From JAVKBW01 sp964352715 (lineage in GTDB: Bacteria; Pseudomonadota; Alphaproteobacteria; UBA8366; Aestuariispiraceae): 38,444 nt of DNA. Within the stretch, counting starts at the first letter, position 1, and every line of letters starts with the position of its first letter. Below are positions 1 through 7,796 of this stretch, in pieces. The position numbers and the translations under genes were made by a program. The notes under the pieces are model-generated. The model ran no database searches, had not been told where the DNA came from, and was given only the letters and a program-made list of their open reading frames with translations. Where the stretch lies: assembly GCA_964352715.1 (NCBI GenBank), contig CAYGSU010000039.1, positions 1 through 38,444 on the forward strand. Direction: 5' to 3'.

Positions 1-27
1 TTTCAGATCCTGCGAAATGTCGGACAT
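1..27 (-). CDS. trpD: Anthranilate phosphoribosyltransferase, N-terminal fragment
   Basis: Only the first nine codons lie in the window, reading MSDISQDLK, and the gene continues beyond the left edge. An ATG at 27-25 follows a GAGG Shine-Dalgarno with about 6 bases of spacing. It begins 17 bases after the trpG stop codon. The identity is inferred from position: trpD directly follows trpG in the tryptophan operons of alphaproteobacteria. TrpD transfers phosphoribose from PRPP to anthranilate. The nine residues alone are not diagnostic. Confidence 0.6.
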
Positions 28-44
28 GACGGGCCTCGTTTCTC

Positions 45-620
45 TCAGTGACGGGTATAGGACAGGAAATTGTCGAGCAGGCGATGTCCGTGTTCGGTCG
101 CAATGCTTTCAGGATGAAACTGGACGCCGAATACCGGCTTGCTGCGATGCTCGACCCCCATGATAACGCCATCATCAGCAACAGCCGTTACCGCCAGGCT
201 ATCCGGCACCGTATCGGGGTCGATGGTCAGGCTGTGATAGCGCGTCGCTGTAAAGGGAGTCGGCAAATCCTTGAAAACACTTCTGTTTTCATGACTCACC
301 TTGCTTGTCTTTCCGTGCAGGATCGCCGGCGACCGGACGATGGAAGCGCCCAGCGCCTGACCGATCGACTGGTGACCGAGGCAGACGCCCAGCAGCGGTG
401 TGTCTGACTCAAGTGCCGCTTTCACCAGATCGACGCTGATGCCGGCCTCGTTCGGCGTGCAGGGGCCGGGCGAAACGACAATGCCGTCCGGCTGCATTTC
501 CATGATTTCCGCCACACTGAGGGCGTCGTTGCGGATCACCCGCATTTCCGCGCCCAGCTCGCCCAGATAATGCACGAGGTTGTAGGTAAAGCTGTCGTAG
601 TTATCGATCATCACATACAT
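45..620 (-). CDS. trpG: Anthranilate synthase component II (glutamine amidotransferase)
   Basis: A 191-residue class I glutamine amidotransferase that supplies ammonia from glutamine to TrpE for anthranilate synthesis. It starts MYVMIDNYDSFTYNLV, the usual TrpG/PabA opening. The nucleophile is Cys80 in GVCLGHQ, and the His-Glu pair lies in QFHPES near the C-terminus. The oxyanion strand appears as SPGPCTP. I chose the ATG at 620 because AGGA sits about 8 bases upstream; an in-frame ATG at 644 gives nine extra non-conserved residues and has no good ribosome site. Its partner trpE lies 2.2 kb away on the same strand, separated by a PPOX gene and an opposing deacetylase gene, so trpG probably needs its own promoter. 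The same subunit might also serve 4-amino-4-deoxychorismate synthesis, which cannot be told from sequence. Confidence 0.95.
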   Translation of the reverse strand: MYVMIDNYDSFTYNLVHYLGELGAEMRVIRNDALSVAEIMEMQPDGIVVSPGPCTPNEAGISVDLVKAALESDTPLLGVCLGHQSIGQALGASIVRSPAILHGKTSKVSHENRSVFKDLPTPFTATRYHSLTIDPDTVPDSLAVTAVADDGVIMGVEHRSKPVFGVQFHPESIATEHGHRLLDNFLSYTRH

Positions 621-713
621 GACGGAATTCCTGGGCCGGGCCATGGTGAAAAGGTGCAGCCCCGGTCTTACCCAAGGCTGGCCGAGGATTCAAACCGGAA
701 GATGCGGACCCGC

Positions 714-743
714 TATAAATGGCCAGCGCGGATTGTCTGTAAA
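714..743 (-). promoter_or_regulatory. Candidate trpG promoter
   Basis: On the minus strand TTTACA (743-738) is followed after 18 bases by TTTATA (719-714), a weak sigma-70-like pair. It would give a leader of roughly 85 bases before trpG. I see no Trp-rich leader peptide in that leader. The interval 621-813 between trpG and the divergent deacetylase must hold promoters for both genes; I found no convincing one for the plus strand. Confidence 0.25.
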
Positions 744-813
744 GCGCCTTTTGGATAGTCGAATCGACCTGTATCATCACCTGGCAAGCAGCATCGCGGA
801 AATCAGGGCGGAT

Positions 814-2223
814 ATGTGGAAACAGATTGAGCGTTCGACGCCGCCGAGGCCGCTGAAACGCAAGGTGGATCGGGAGCCGCCACCGCCGAAAGGCCCGACA
901 ATATCGGCGGCACGGACCGGAAAGCGGAAGTTTCTCGGGATAAGGCGGTCTTCCCTGGCACTTGTCACCGGGTTGACCCTGGGCGTTTTTGCGGTCGGGC
1001 TGGTAGCGGGAATCGGCATCGGCGCCGTGTTCGTTGAACAGGATCGGCCGGCGGCGGATGTCGCCATGCCGGAAACAGAGACCTGGCAGGAGGAAACGCC
1101 GCCCGATGACGGCGAATATTCGCTGCCGGTAACGGTCTACCGGTCGGAACACGCTCTGAAGGACTTCGTTTACGAAGAAGCGCCGCCGGACGACCTGCCG
1201 GAAGAGGTGTTTCAGGATATCCCGGAAATCGGTCTGACCGACGAGGCGCCGGACGATACCATTACGGCAATCGATATAGCCGAGATCGCCAACGACGATG
1301 AAGCGATGAATGAAACCGCCGGGGAGGAGGATGTTGATAGCTCAGCCCCGATTGATGCGCAGGGACCGATACCGCTGATCGGACCCGTCACGGGCAAGAC
1401 CGCAAGCGACAGTGCGACGGTTAGAACTGAAGAACAGATTGCCAGCCTGCCGCCTGCGGCGAGCGCGATACCGGAGCATCTGGACCGCAGCGCGGCCATA
1501 CCGCTATGGCGGCAGAATTCGGTGCCCGTTACCATCGATTTCACCCGACCGATGATTGCCATAGTGATCGACGATGTCGGCATAAACCAACCGCGTAGTG
1601 AGCGCGCCATCGCCCTGCCGGCGCGGTTGACGCTCGCCTTCATTCCCTACGGCTACAATCTGACCTCACTGGTCGGGACAGCCCGGGCGAATGGCCACGA
1701 AGTGCTGGTTCATCTGCCGACGGAACCGATGAGCCCGGATGTCGACCCCGGGCCGCATGCGCTGCTGACCTCGCTCAGTCTTGCGGAAATCAAACGCCGG
1801 ATCGACTGGAACCTGTCGCAGTTTGACGGCTATGTCGGTTTGAACAACCATATGGGCAGCCGGTTCACGGCCTGGACACCGGGCATGGAAGTGCTGATCC
1901 GCGAAGTAAAGGCGAGGGGCCTGTTGTTTCTGGATTCGATCACTACCCGGGACTCCGTCGGCTTCAAGCTGGCGCGTACCGTCGGATTGCCGAACGCCGT
2001 TCGCGATATCTTCCTCGATCACGATCAAAGACGCGAAGCAATTGCCCGTCAGCTTCGGCGGACCGAAGGTGTTGCCAGCGAGCGAGGTTTTGCCATCGCC
2101 ATCGGCCATCCGCATGACGAAACCCTGGATGAACTGGACATATGGTTGAAAACCGTTGAATCGCGCGGCTATCAGCTTGTGCCGATTTCGGCGATTGTGC
2201 GTCGCAATTACCCGCAGGGATAA
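814..2223 (+). CDS. Divergent polysaccharide deacetylase (YibQ-like), membrane anchored
   Basis: A 470-residue protein of the divergent polysaccharide deacetylase family (PF04748, YibQ-like), predicted to act on cell-envelope glycan in the periplasm. After a basic, proline-rich cytoplasmic start there is one membrane helix at about residues 46-74. A long acidic linker, about 75-240, is rich in Asp, Glu and Pro. The catalytic domain, about 245-470, has the metal-binding signatures IDDVG (252-256), NNHMGSRFT and IGHPH. The ATG at 814 has AGGG five bases upstream; the frame is open back to 619, but the extra residues look non-coding and overlap the trpG promoter region. In many alphaproteobacteria this gene sits beside ctpA and a murein hydrolase activator; here it stands alone, facing the PPOX gene. 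Substrate not known. Confidence 0.85.
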   Translation: MWKQIERSTPPRPLKRKVDREPPPPKGPTISAARTGKRKFLGIRRSSLALVTGLTLGVFAVGLVAGIGIGAVFVEQDRPAADVAMPETETWQEETPPDDGEYSLPVTVYRSEHALKDFVYEEAPPDDLPEEVFQDIPEIGLTDEAPDDTITAIDIAEIANDDEAMNETAGEEDVDSSAPIDAQGPIPLIGPVTGKTASDSATVRTEEQIASLPPAASAIPEHLDRSAAIPLWRQNSVPVTIDFTRPMIAIVIDDVGINQPRSERAIALPARLTLAFIPYGYNLTSLVGTARANGHEVLVHLPTEPMSPDVDPGPHALLTSLSLAEIKRRIDWNLSQFDGYVGLNNHMGSRFTAWTPGMEVLIREVKARGLLFLDSITTRDSVGFKLARTVGLPNAVRDIFLDHDQRREAIARQLRRTEGVASERGFAIAIGHPHDETLDELDIWLKTVESRGYQLVPISAIVRRNYPQG

Positions 2224-2238
2224 CCGGTGTCCGGGTTA
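2221..2238. terminator. Short hairpin shared by two convergent stop codons
   Basis: TAACCGG (2221-2227) and CCGGGTTA (2231-2238) pair around TGT with one bulged G. The arms contain the TAA stop of the deacetylase (plus strand) and the TAA stop of the PPOX gene (minus strand). A run of seven T follows on the plus strand eight bases later, so it could be a weak terminator for the deacetylase gene. Confidence 0.4.
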
Positions 2239-2859
2239 GTAGATGGTTTTTTTGAGACGCTCAGGATACTCATCGTCGTACGCCTTGCCGTCGATACTGC
2301 CTTTTGACAGGTCTGACAGCATTGTACCGGTCGATGGCAGGGTCTTGCGGTCAATCTGCATTGCCGGGTCCCACAGTTTCGAGCGCGCCAGCGCCTTCTG
2401 GCACTGGAAATAAATCCGCCCGACAGAAACGCGGATAACGCTGCGCGGCCGTTTGCCCTGCATTTCGAACCGCTCCAGAAGCTTTTCGTCGACGCTGATT
2501 TTCGCCGTTCCGTTAATCCGCAGGGTTTCACCGACACCGGGAATAAGAAACAGCAGCGACACGCGCGGATCTCGGACAATGTTGCGGAGGGTGTCGATAC
2601 GGTTGTTGCCGCGCCGGTCAGGGATCAGCACTGTTCTTTCGTCTTCAATCTCAACGAAACCGGCGGGATCGCCGCGCGGCGATGAATCCAGCCCTTCCGG
2701 GCCAACCGAAGACAGGACGACAAACGGCGATGCCTCGATGAACGTGCGGTAGTGGTCTGAAATATAGTCGATTTCCTTTACCATCGCGGTTTCGATGGGA
2801 TGCCCGTAGACGTCTTCCAGTTCCTCGACGGTCGAGAGTATCTTTTCGGTTCCGGCCAT
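2236..2859 (-). CDS. PPOX-class FMN-dependent flavoprotein (DR2398/MSMEG_1061-like)
   Basis: A 207-residue protein of the pyridoxamine 5'-phosphate oxidase-like split beta-barrel fold. The order of motifs fits the DR2398/MSMEG_1061 subgroup: an N-terminal helix pair ending HYRTFIEASPF, then VVLSSVGPEGLDSSPRGDP, the flavin-binding strand VLIPDRRGNNRIDTLRNI, and the strand SLLFLIPGVGETLRINGTA. The C-terminal part has YFQCQKALARSKLW. Such proteins usually bind FMN or F420; the substrate is not known. The ATG at 2859 lies 4 bases after the trpE stop, so the two are probably translated from one mRNA. It has no obvious role in tryptophan synthesis and may be a passenger of the operon. Confidence 0.85.
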   Translation of the reverse strand: MAGTEKILSTVEELEDVYGHPIETAMVKEIDYISDHYRTFIEASPFVVLSSVGPEGLDSSPRGDPAGFVEIEDERTVLIPDRRGNNRIDTLRNIVRDPRVSLLFLIPGVGETLRINGTAKISVDEKLLERFEMQGKRPRSVIRVSVGRIYFQCQKALARSKLWDPAMQIDRKTLPSTGTMLSDLSKGSIDGKAYDDEYPERLKKTIY

Positions 2860-2863
2860 GCCG

Positions 2864-4372
2864 TCAGTTTCCGCCCTGTGCGAAGCGCACCGCTTCCTCT
2901 GCCGCGCGGAACAGGGCTTTGGCCTTGTTCACGCATTCCTGATACTCGTTTTCCGGCACGCTGTCATAGACGATGCCGGCGCCGGCCTGAACGAACATCT
3001 TTCCGTCTTTCACCACTGCCGTGCGCAGCGCGATACACGTATCCATCGCACCGTCCGCGCCGAAATAGCCGATACAGCCGGCATAGACGCCACGCCGTTC
3101 CGGTTCCAGTTCGTCGATGATTTCCATCGCCCTGATTTTCGGTGCGCCGGAAACCGTACCCGCCGGGAAACCCGCCATCAGGGCCGTCAGAAAGTCGTAT
3201 TTCGGGTCCAGCTTGCCTTCGACATTGGAAACGATGTGCATGACATGCGAATACAATTCGATCAGATACTGTTCCGTAACCTTGACCGAGCCGATTTCTG
3301 CAACCCGGCCGACATCGTTGCGCCCGAGATCGAGCAACATCAGATGTTCAGCCAACTCCTTCGGGTCTGCGAGCAGATCCTCCGCATTCGCCTTGTCTTC
3401 CGCCGGCGTCGCACCGCGTGGCCGTGTTCCGGCGATGGGACGAATCGTGACCGTACCGTCGCGCACCCGAACCAGAATTTCCGGACTGGAGCCAACAACT
3501 GAAAACCCGTTGAAATTCAGGAAGTAAAGAAACGGCGAGGGGTTGGTGCGCCGTAATGCGCGATACAGCGAAAAGGCGGGCAGTGTGAACGGCGTACTGA
3601 AACGCTGGCTCAGCACGACCTGAAAGATGTCGCCCGCACCGATATAGTCTTTCGCCTTCGCCACCATGGCCTTGTAGCCATCCGGCGTCATGTTCGCCTG
3701 CGCATCCGGCAGGTCGGTCGTGTCGGTGCGGTCGGAAAGCGTGTTAGACAGGCCGCGGCCAAGCGATGAACGCGCTGAATCCAATCGTTCCAGCGCCGCC
3801 GAATAGGCATCTGACGCCGCAACGCTGTCCAGCGGCCGCGCCGGCGTCACAATCGTAATGGTGTCCTCGATGGAATCGAAAATCGCCATGACCGTCGGGC
3901 GGATATACAGACCATCCGGCGTATCGATGGTCGTCGGATTGTTGTCGGGAATATGTTCAACCAGGCGGATCGTATCGTAGCTCATATAGCCGAACAGCCC
4001 GGCCGACATCGGCGGCAGGGTTTCGGGCAAATCGATGGCCGATTCAGCGAGCACTGCGCGCAGCGACTCCAGCGACGGCTTGGCGTCCGGAACGAAATGA
4101 TCAGTATCATTTAGCGCGTTGCGGTTCAGGCTCGCCTTGTTGCCCTGGCAGCGCCAGATCAGGTCCGGCTTGATGCCAATGAAGGAATACCGCCCGCGGA
4201 TCGCGCCACCTTCAACGGATTCGAGCAGAAACGAGTTTTCAGCCTCGCCAGCCAGTTTCAGATAGGCCGACACCGGGGTCTCGAGATCGGCGACAACCTT
4301 CGTCCAGACAACCTGCGGCTGACCATCCGAATAGGCGCGCTCAAACGTGTCGAGTTCAGGAGAAACCTTCAT
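2864..4372 (-). CDS. trpE: Anthranilate synthase component I
   Basis: A 502-residue chorismate-using enzyme that forms anthranilate with TrpG, the first committed step of tryptophan synthesis. The N-terminal domain carries the tryptophan feedback site signature SFLLESVEGG followed by RYSFIG. The C-terminal chorismate-binding domain has SPEILVRV, RPIAGTRPRG, LDLGRNDVGR, GTVSGAPKIRAMEIIDELEP and QAGAGIVYDSVPENEYQE, all complete. The length is usual for stand-alone TrpE. It starts 32 bases after the ppiD stop, leaving no room for a classical attenuator, so control is probably by the upstream promoter and by feedback inhibition. The Shine-Dalgarno is weak. Confidence 0.97.
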   Translation of the reverse strand: MKVSPELDTFERAYSDGQPQVVWTKVVADLETPVSAYLKLAGEAENSFLLESVEGGAIRGRYSFIGIKPDLIWRCQGNKASLNRNALNDTDHFVPDAKPSLESLRAVLAESAIDLPETLPPMSAGLFGYMSYDTIRLVEHIPDNNPTTIDTPDGLYIRPTVMAIFDSIEDTITIVTPARPLDSVAASDAYSAALERLDSARSSLGRGLSNTLSDRTDTTDLPDAQANMTPDGYKAMVAKAKDYIGAGDIFQVVLSQRFSTPFTLPAFSLYRALRRTNPSPFLYFLNFNGFSVVGSSPEILVRVRDGTVTIRPIAGTRPRGATPAEDKANAEDLLADPKELAEHLMLLDLGRNDVGRVAEIGSVKVTEQYLIELYSHVMHIVSNVEGKLDPKYDFLTALMAGFPAGTVSGAPKIRAMEIIDELEPERRGVYAGCIGYFGADGAMDTCIALRTAVVKDGKMFVQAGAGIVYDSVPENEYQECVNKAKALFRAAEEAVRFAQGGN

Positions 4373-4404
4373 GATCTCATGCTTTTTGAAGAACAGGCAT
4401 TCGC

Positions 4405-6303
4405 TTAGCTGCCCTGTCCGGCGAGGTTGGGAAAGTAGACCTGATTCAGGCCTTCATCCCGGATTTGCACGCCAAATCTGTCCTTCAGCGCATCGACATA
4501 CTGATCGAGAAGATCGCCGGCCATGCCAATGCGAAGCTGGTTGGCAAGCGCTTCCATCTCGTCGAAGTCTCGCTTGCCGGCATCGATCGTGTTCAGCCTG
4601 GCTACGACATAGCCGTCGGCTGTTTCAATAACGCTGATATCATTGACCTGCATGTCGAACAGGGCCTGCGCTGCTTCCGGCCCGAGCCCGCCTGTATCGC
4701 GCGACTGGCGTGAAATCGCGCCGCTGGTCGCCCAGACGACGCCGGCAGAGGATGCCGCTTTCGACATTGTCTCGCCGGTGCGGATACGCTCGGCCAGATC
4801 CTCGGCCCGTTCCGCTGCCGCATCCTGCCGCTGCTCCTGTTTCCAGGCTTCGATCACACGATCCTTGACCTCGGACAGGTCGGGGATACGGCTTTCTTTG
4901 GCGCTGTCGACGCGCAGAACGAAGTAGCCGCCGTTATCGGTTTCAGTGATGAAACTGTCAGTCCCGATTTCGGTCTCGAAAGCAACGGAAAGAAACTGGC
5001 TGCGCGCCGGCACATCGACAGGATTACCGGCCCCGTCGAGACCGGACTGGCTGATGCCATCAATCGTCTTCAAGGGCAGGTTCAGGGTCTGCGATACTTC
5101 TTCCAGCGGTGCGCCGCCGCCAAGCTGGTCATACAGGTCATTTGACAAAGTGTAGACGAGTTCAATCGCGTGATTGAGCGCCAGTTCTTCGCGCAACCGA
5201 TCCTTCAACTCGTCGAACGGCATGACGGTACCGCCTTCAGCAGAGGTAATTTCGACCACAGTCCAGCCGAAGGCGCCCTTGACAGCGTCCGGCACCGTGC
5301 CGGGATCAGTGTCGAACACTGCCGCTGCAACCGCATCATCGGGAATTTCCGCACGGCCAAGCGGACCGAAGGTCAGGTCATCGAGAGTCGCATTGTCCAG
5401 CATGTCTGCTGCGACATCCGCGAACGCCTCGCCATCCTGCAGGCGATTTGCGGCGGTTTCGGCCTTTTCCTGATCCGAAAACAGCATCTGACGATAGGAC
5501 CGCTGGGCTGGAACCGTGAATTCGGCAACCCGGTCTTCATAGGACTGACGAATTTCCTCCTCCGACACATCAATGGTTTTCGCGAGTGTCGCGGCTTCAA
5601 GCGACAAATAGGTGATCTTGCGCAGTTCAGGTTCGCGGAAAGATTCCTTTTCGGACTCGTAGAACGCCGTCAGGTCCGCATCGTCCGGATCGGCAATCTT
5701 CATGGTCTCATTCACAGGCACCGTCAGATAATCGGCCGTCCGGGTTTCGCTCTGATAGTTGATCATCGTATCGACCAGTACCTTTGGCGCCTGGATACCT
5801 GTTACGATGCCCTGGGCGAGCTGGGTCCGGGCCACGTCGCGGCGAAGATTGGCTTCATAGGCGGCCGGGGTCATGCCAGTGGTGCGCAAAATGGCACGGT
5901 AACGATCGGGATCGAAGCCGCCCAGTTCGCTCTGGAACGACGGATCGGACTGTAGCCGCTGGCGAACCTGGTTATCCGTCGCGGTAAGGCCGAGGTCACC
6001 GGATTCCTGATCCAGCAGTGACTGGCCGATCATCCTTTGCAGCGTCTGCCGGGCGAGGCCCAGAGCCTGAGCCTGTTCCGGGTCGATTGCCTCCGCGTTC
6101 ATCCGCTGCAGGTCGCGACGGTATTCGTCGGACAGTCGGGCGACAGTGATTTCATCATCACCGACAACGGCGGCAGGGCCTTGTTGGGCGCCGGAAAACA
6201 CATAGTCGCTGATGCCCCAAAGGCCGAAGCTGACTATCAGCAGACCAAAAATGAAAATCTTAACAAAGGTCGAACCGACCGATTTTCGCATCGCGCTGAG
6301 CAT
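4405..6303 (-). CDS. ppiD: Membrane-anchored periplasmic peptidyl-prolyl isomerase PpiD
   Basis: A 632-residue SurA-N/PpiD-type folding factor. It starts MLSAMRKSVGSTFVKIFIF, and one membrane helix at about residues 14-34 anchors it, with the rest in the periplasm. A SurA-like chaperone region follows, with repeated helix segments such as ARQTLQRMIGQSLLDQE. A parvulin-type PPIC domain lies in the middle, seen in RSYRQMLFSDQEKAETAANR and FGPLGRAEIPD. A long C-terminal chaperone part ends NLAGQGS. The ATG at 6303 has GAGG 6 bases upstream. The frame stays open far upstream, across tpiA, but that part is only antisense to tpiA. ppiD just before trpE is a recurrent alphaproteobacterial order. It assists folding of exported proteins leaving the Sec translocon. 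Confidence 0.93.
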   Translation of the reverse strand: MLSAMRKSVGSTFVKIFIFGLLIVSFGLWGISDYVFSGAQQGPAAVVGDDEITVARLSDEYRRDLQRMNAEAIDPEQAQALGLARQTLQRMIGQSLLDQESGDLGLTATDNQVRQRLQSDPSFQSELGGFDPDRYRAILRTTGMTPAAYEANLRRDVARTQLAQGIVTGIQAPKVLVDTMINYQSETRTADYLTVPVNETMKIADPDDADLTAFYESEKESFREPELRKITYLSLEAATLAKTIDVSEEEIRQSYEDRVAEFTVPAQRSYRQMLFSDQEKAETAANRLQDGEAFADVAADMLDNATLDDLTFGPLGRAEIPDDAVAAAVFDTDPGTVPDAVKGAFGWTVVEITSAEGGTVMPFDELKDRLREELALNHAIELVYTLSNDLYDQLGGGAPLEEVSQTLNLPLKTIDGISQSGLDGAGNPVDVPARSQFLSVAFETEIGTDSFITETDNGGYFVLRVDSAKESRIPDLSEVKDRVIEAWKQEQRQDAAAERAEDLAERIRTGETMSKAASSAGVVWATSGAISRQSRDTGGLGPEAAQALFDMQVNDISVIETADGYVVARLNTIDAGKRDFDEMEALANQLRIGMAGDLLDQYVDALKDRFGVQIRDEGLNQVYFPNLAGQGS

Positions 6304-6489
6304 ATGGGGCCTCAAGTCTAAAAAAGGTGCCAGAAAGGCGCGGATCATAGGGGGCGGCGCGGGGTGGGTCCAGCCCTCGATTTCAACAGGTGTTTTCCGT
6401 CCCGGCAGCATATCGGAATTGCCATCCGGGGCGGATGATGCGAAGACAAATCGCAATTGAATCAACAGCAAATGCGAAAGAGGACAGGT
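6304..6489. other. Divergent intergenic region between ppiD and tpiA
   Basis: These 186 bases must hold the promoters of ppiD (minus) and tpiA (plus). I see a GGGGGCGG-type G-rich tract near 6350 and an A-rich stretch just before tpiA, but no -35/-10 pair I would defend and no small gene. Confidence 0.5.
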
Positions 6490-7242
6490 ATGACGGAACG
6501 GCGGTTTCTCATTGCAGGCAACTGGAAGATGAACGGACGGCTGAACGACGCGGTGGCGTTGGCGAAAAATGTCCGGGCCGGTTTGGACGGAACCGCAGTC
6601 GAGGTGCTGGTATGCCCGCCGGCGGTTTATATCCTGCCGGTCGCTGATGCTGTTTCCGGCGGTGCTCTGAAAATCGGCGGTCAGGACTGTCACACAGCCG
6701 AAAGCGGCGCCCATACAGGGGATATTGCAGCGGAAATGCTGCCCGATACCGGCGCGACGCATGTCATTTTGGGCCATTCCGAACGGCGCACCGATCATGG
6801 CGAGACCGATGCGACGGTTCGGGCGAAGGCAGAGGCCGCCCACCGCGCCGGCCTGATCGCGATTGTCTGTATCGGCGAAACCGAGGCGGAACGGGATGCC
6901 GGCTCCGCGCTCTCCGTTTTGTCGACCCAGATCGCCGGGTCGCTGCCGGACGGCGCAACGGCGGAAAACTCGGTCGTTGCCTATGAACCGGTCTGGGCGA
7001 TCGGCACCGGGCGGACGCCAACCATCGAAGACATTGCCGAAGCACATGCCCATATTCGCGGGGAAATAGCCGGCAAGGCCGGGGCACATACGGCCGGCGC
7101 CATGCGCATCCTGTATGGCGGGTCGATGAAGCCGGGCAATGCAGCCGATATTCTGGCGGTTGACGATGTCGATGGCGGCCTGATCGGCGGTGCAAGCCTC
7201 AAGGCCGACGATTTCCTGGCGATTGTCGCGGCCGCAACCTGA
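6490..7242 (+). CDS. tpiA: Triosephosphate isomerase
   Basis: A 250-residue TIM-barrel enzyme that interconverts dihydroxyacetone phosphate and glyceraldehyde 3-phosphate. Substrate lysine is in AGNWKMNG near the N-terminus, the catalytic histidine in ILGHSERR, the catalytic glutamate in VAYEPVWAIGTG with the flexible loop after it, and the phosphate-binding loops ILYGGSMKP and LIGGASLK. Length is normal. I chose the ATG at 6490, with GAGG 6 bases upstream, over an in-frame start 33 bases earlier that would add residues before the conserved opening. It is divergent from ppiD and convergent with a small unknown gene. Together with eno downstream it serves glycolysis and gluconeogenesis. Confidence 0.98.
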   Translation: MTERRFLIAGNWKMNGRLNDAVALAKNVRAGLDGTAVEVLVCPPAVYILPVADAVSGGALKIGGQDCHTAESGAHTGDIAAEMLPDTGATHVILGHSERRTDHGETDATVRAKAEAAHRAGLIAIVCIGETEAERDAGSALSVLSTQIAGSLPDGATAENSVVAYEPVWAIGTGRTPTIEDIAEAHAHIRGEIAGKAGAHTAGAMRILYGGSMKPGNAADILAVDDVDGGLIGGASLKADDFLAIVAAAT

Positions 7243-7301
7243 CCGCAGCAACCGGGTTACGGTTTACCGCGTACCGTGCGCCGGCAGGTGGTTGCTGCGG
7301 T
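7242..7301. terminator. Long inverted repeat between convergent tpiA and small gene
   Basis: ACCGCAGCAACC (7242-7253) and GGTTGCTGCGGT (7290-7301) are perfect 12-base arms separated by 36 bases. Inside the loop ACGGT (7259-7263) can pair with ACCGT (7273-7277). The left arm includes the last base of the tpiA stop; the right arm lies in the coding end of the small minus-strand gene. It lacks a T-run, so it is not a textbook intrinsic terminator, but it would fold in transcripts from either direction. Confidence 0.5.
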
Positions 7302-7506
7302 GGCGGTGACTGATCCTGTCAGTCAGGCTACCCACGAACCGATAGAAGTCGTGCGCCAACATACCGATATACTGAGCCCGCAGGGCATAGCCCCGTTCGA
7401 CGGCGGCCTGAACCTCTTCAGGACTCAATGGCTGCCGGATCAGGGGCACCGAGTCGGTTGAAAAATGTTTGTGCGGATCGGTTTCAATGATCTTAACAAG
7501 TGACAT
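7264..7506 (-). CDS. Small protein of unknown function, 80 residues
   Basis: The ATG at 7506 has an almost perfect Shine-Dalgarno, AAAGGAG, seven bases upstream, which makes real translation likely. The product starts MSLVKIIETDPHKHFSTDS, continues with PLSPEEVQAAVERGYALRAQYIG and ends in a His/Arg-rich tail. The middle is an amphipathic helix pair with pattern RGYALRAQYIGMLAHDFYRF. This resembles the short alphaproteobacterial RSP_7527-like proteins (a helix containing LRAE.. and a C-terminal aromatic residue), but that link is weak. No signal peptide or membrane helix. It is convergent with tpiA and divergent from secG; the region before it holds two overlapping hairpins. Function not known. 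Confidence 0.7.
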   Translation of the reverse strand: MSLVKIIETDPHKHFSTDSVPLIRQPLSPEEVQAAVERGYALRAQYIGMLAHDFYRFVGSLTDRISHRHRSNHLPAHGTR

Positions 7507-7578
7507 GGAGGAACTCCTTTGAAAATTGGAAAGCTCCACCCTGAATTACGGTATTTGCGGCTACCGTTTTTGCCGTTT

Positions 7579-7610
7579 GTTTTGCGCTTGCGAAGCAAAA
7601 CTGTTTGCTT
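7579..7610. promoter_or_regulatory. Two overlapping, mutually exclusive hairpins
   Basis: GTTTTGC (7579-7585) pairs with GCAAAAC (7595-7601), and AAGCAAA (7593-7599) pairs with TTTGCTT (7604-7610). The arms share bases 7595-7599, so only one hairpin can form at a time. The site lies about 75-105 bases upstream of the small minus-strand gene and about 190 bases before secG, in a locally AT-rich region (7507-7796) with no other gene. Role unknown; a leader switch or a protein-binding site are possible. Confidence 0.35.
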
Positions 7611-7796
7611 ATGTTGCATTGCACAATACAGAGCAGTTTGATGCGGCACAAACAAAATTAGCATTACAAATCTTGTGAACAGGTGTCACCAATGCGATCC
7701 GTCGCTTCAAGATGCTTTTCATGTCCGCGCGGTTCCGCTAAAACCCGCGCCAATTGAAACTTTCAACCGCTGACAAATAAGGTCAGGCAGGAATTC

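Noticed and set aside
4369..4380. Minimal upstream frame ATG-AGA-TCA-TGA whose stop overlaps the trpE start.
   Set aside because: It has no ribosome site and only three codons; an ATGA overlap of this size arises easily by chance. It holds no Trp codons, so it is not an attenuator peptide.
6304..7251. Continuous minus-strand open frame extending ppiD upstream across tpiA to about 948 residues.
   Set aside because: PpiD has a normal start with ribosome site and membrane helix at 6303; the extension is the antisense of tpiA and has no family features.
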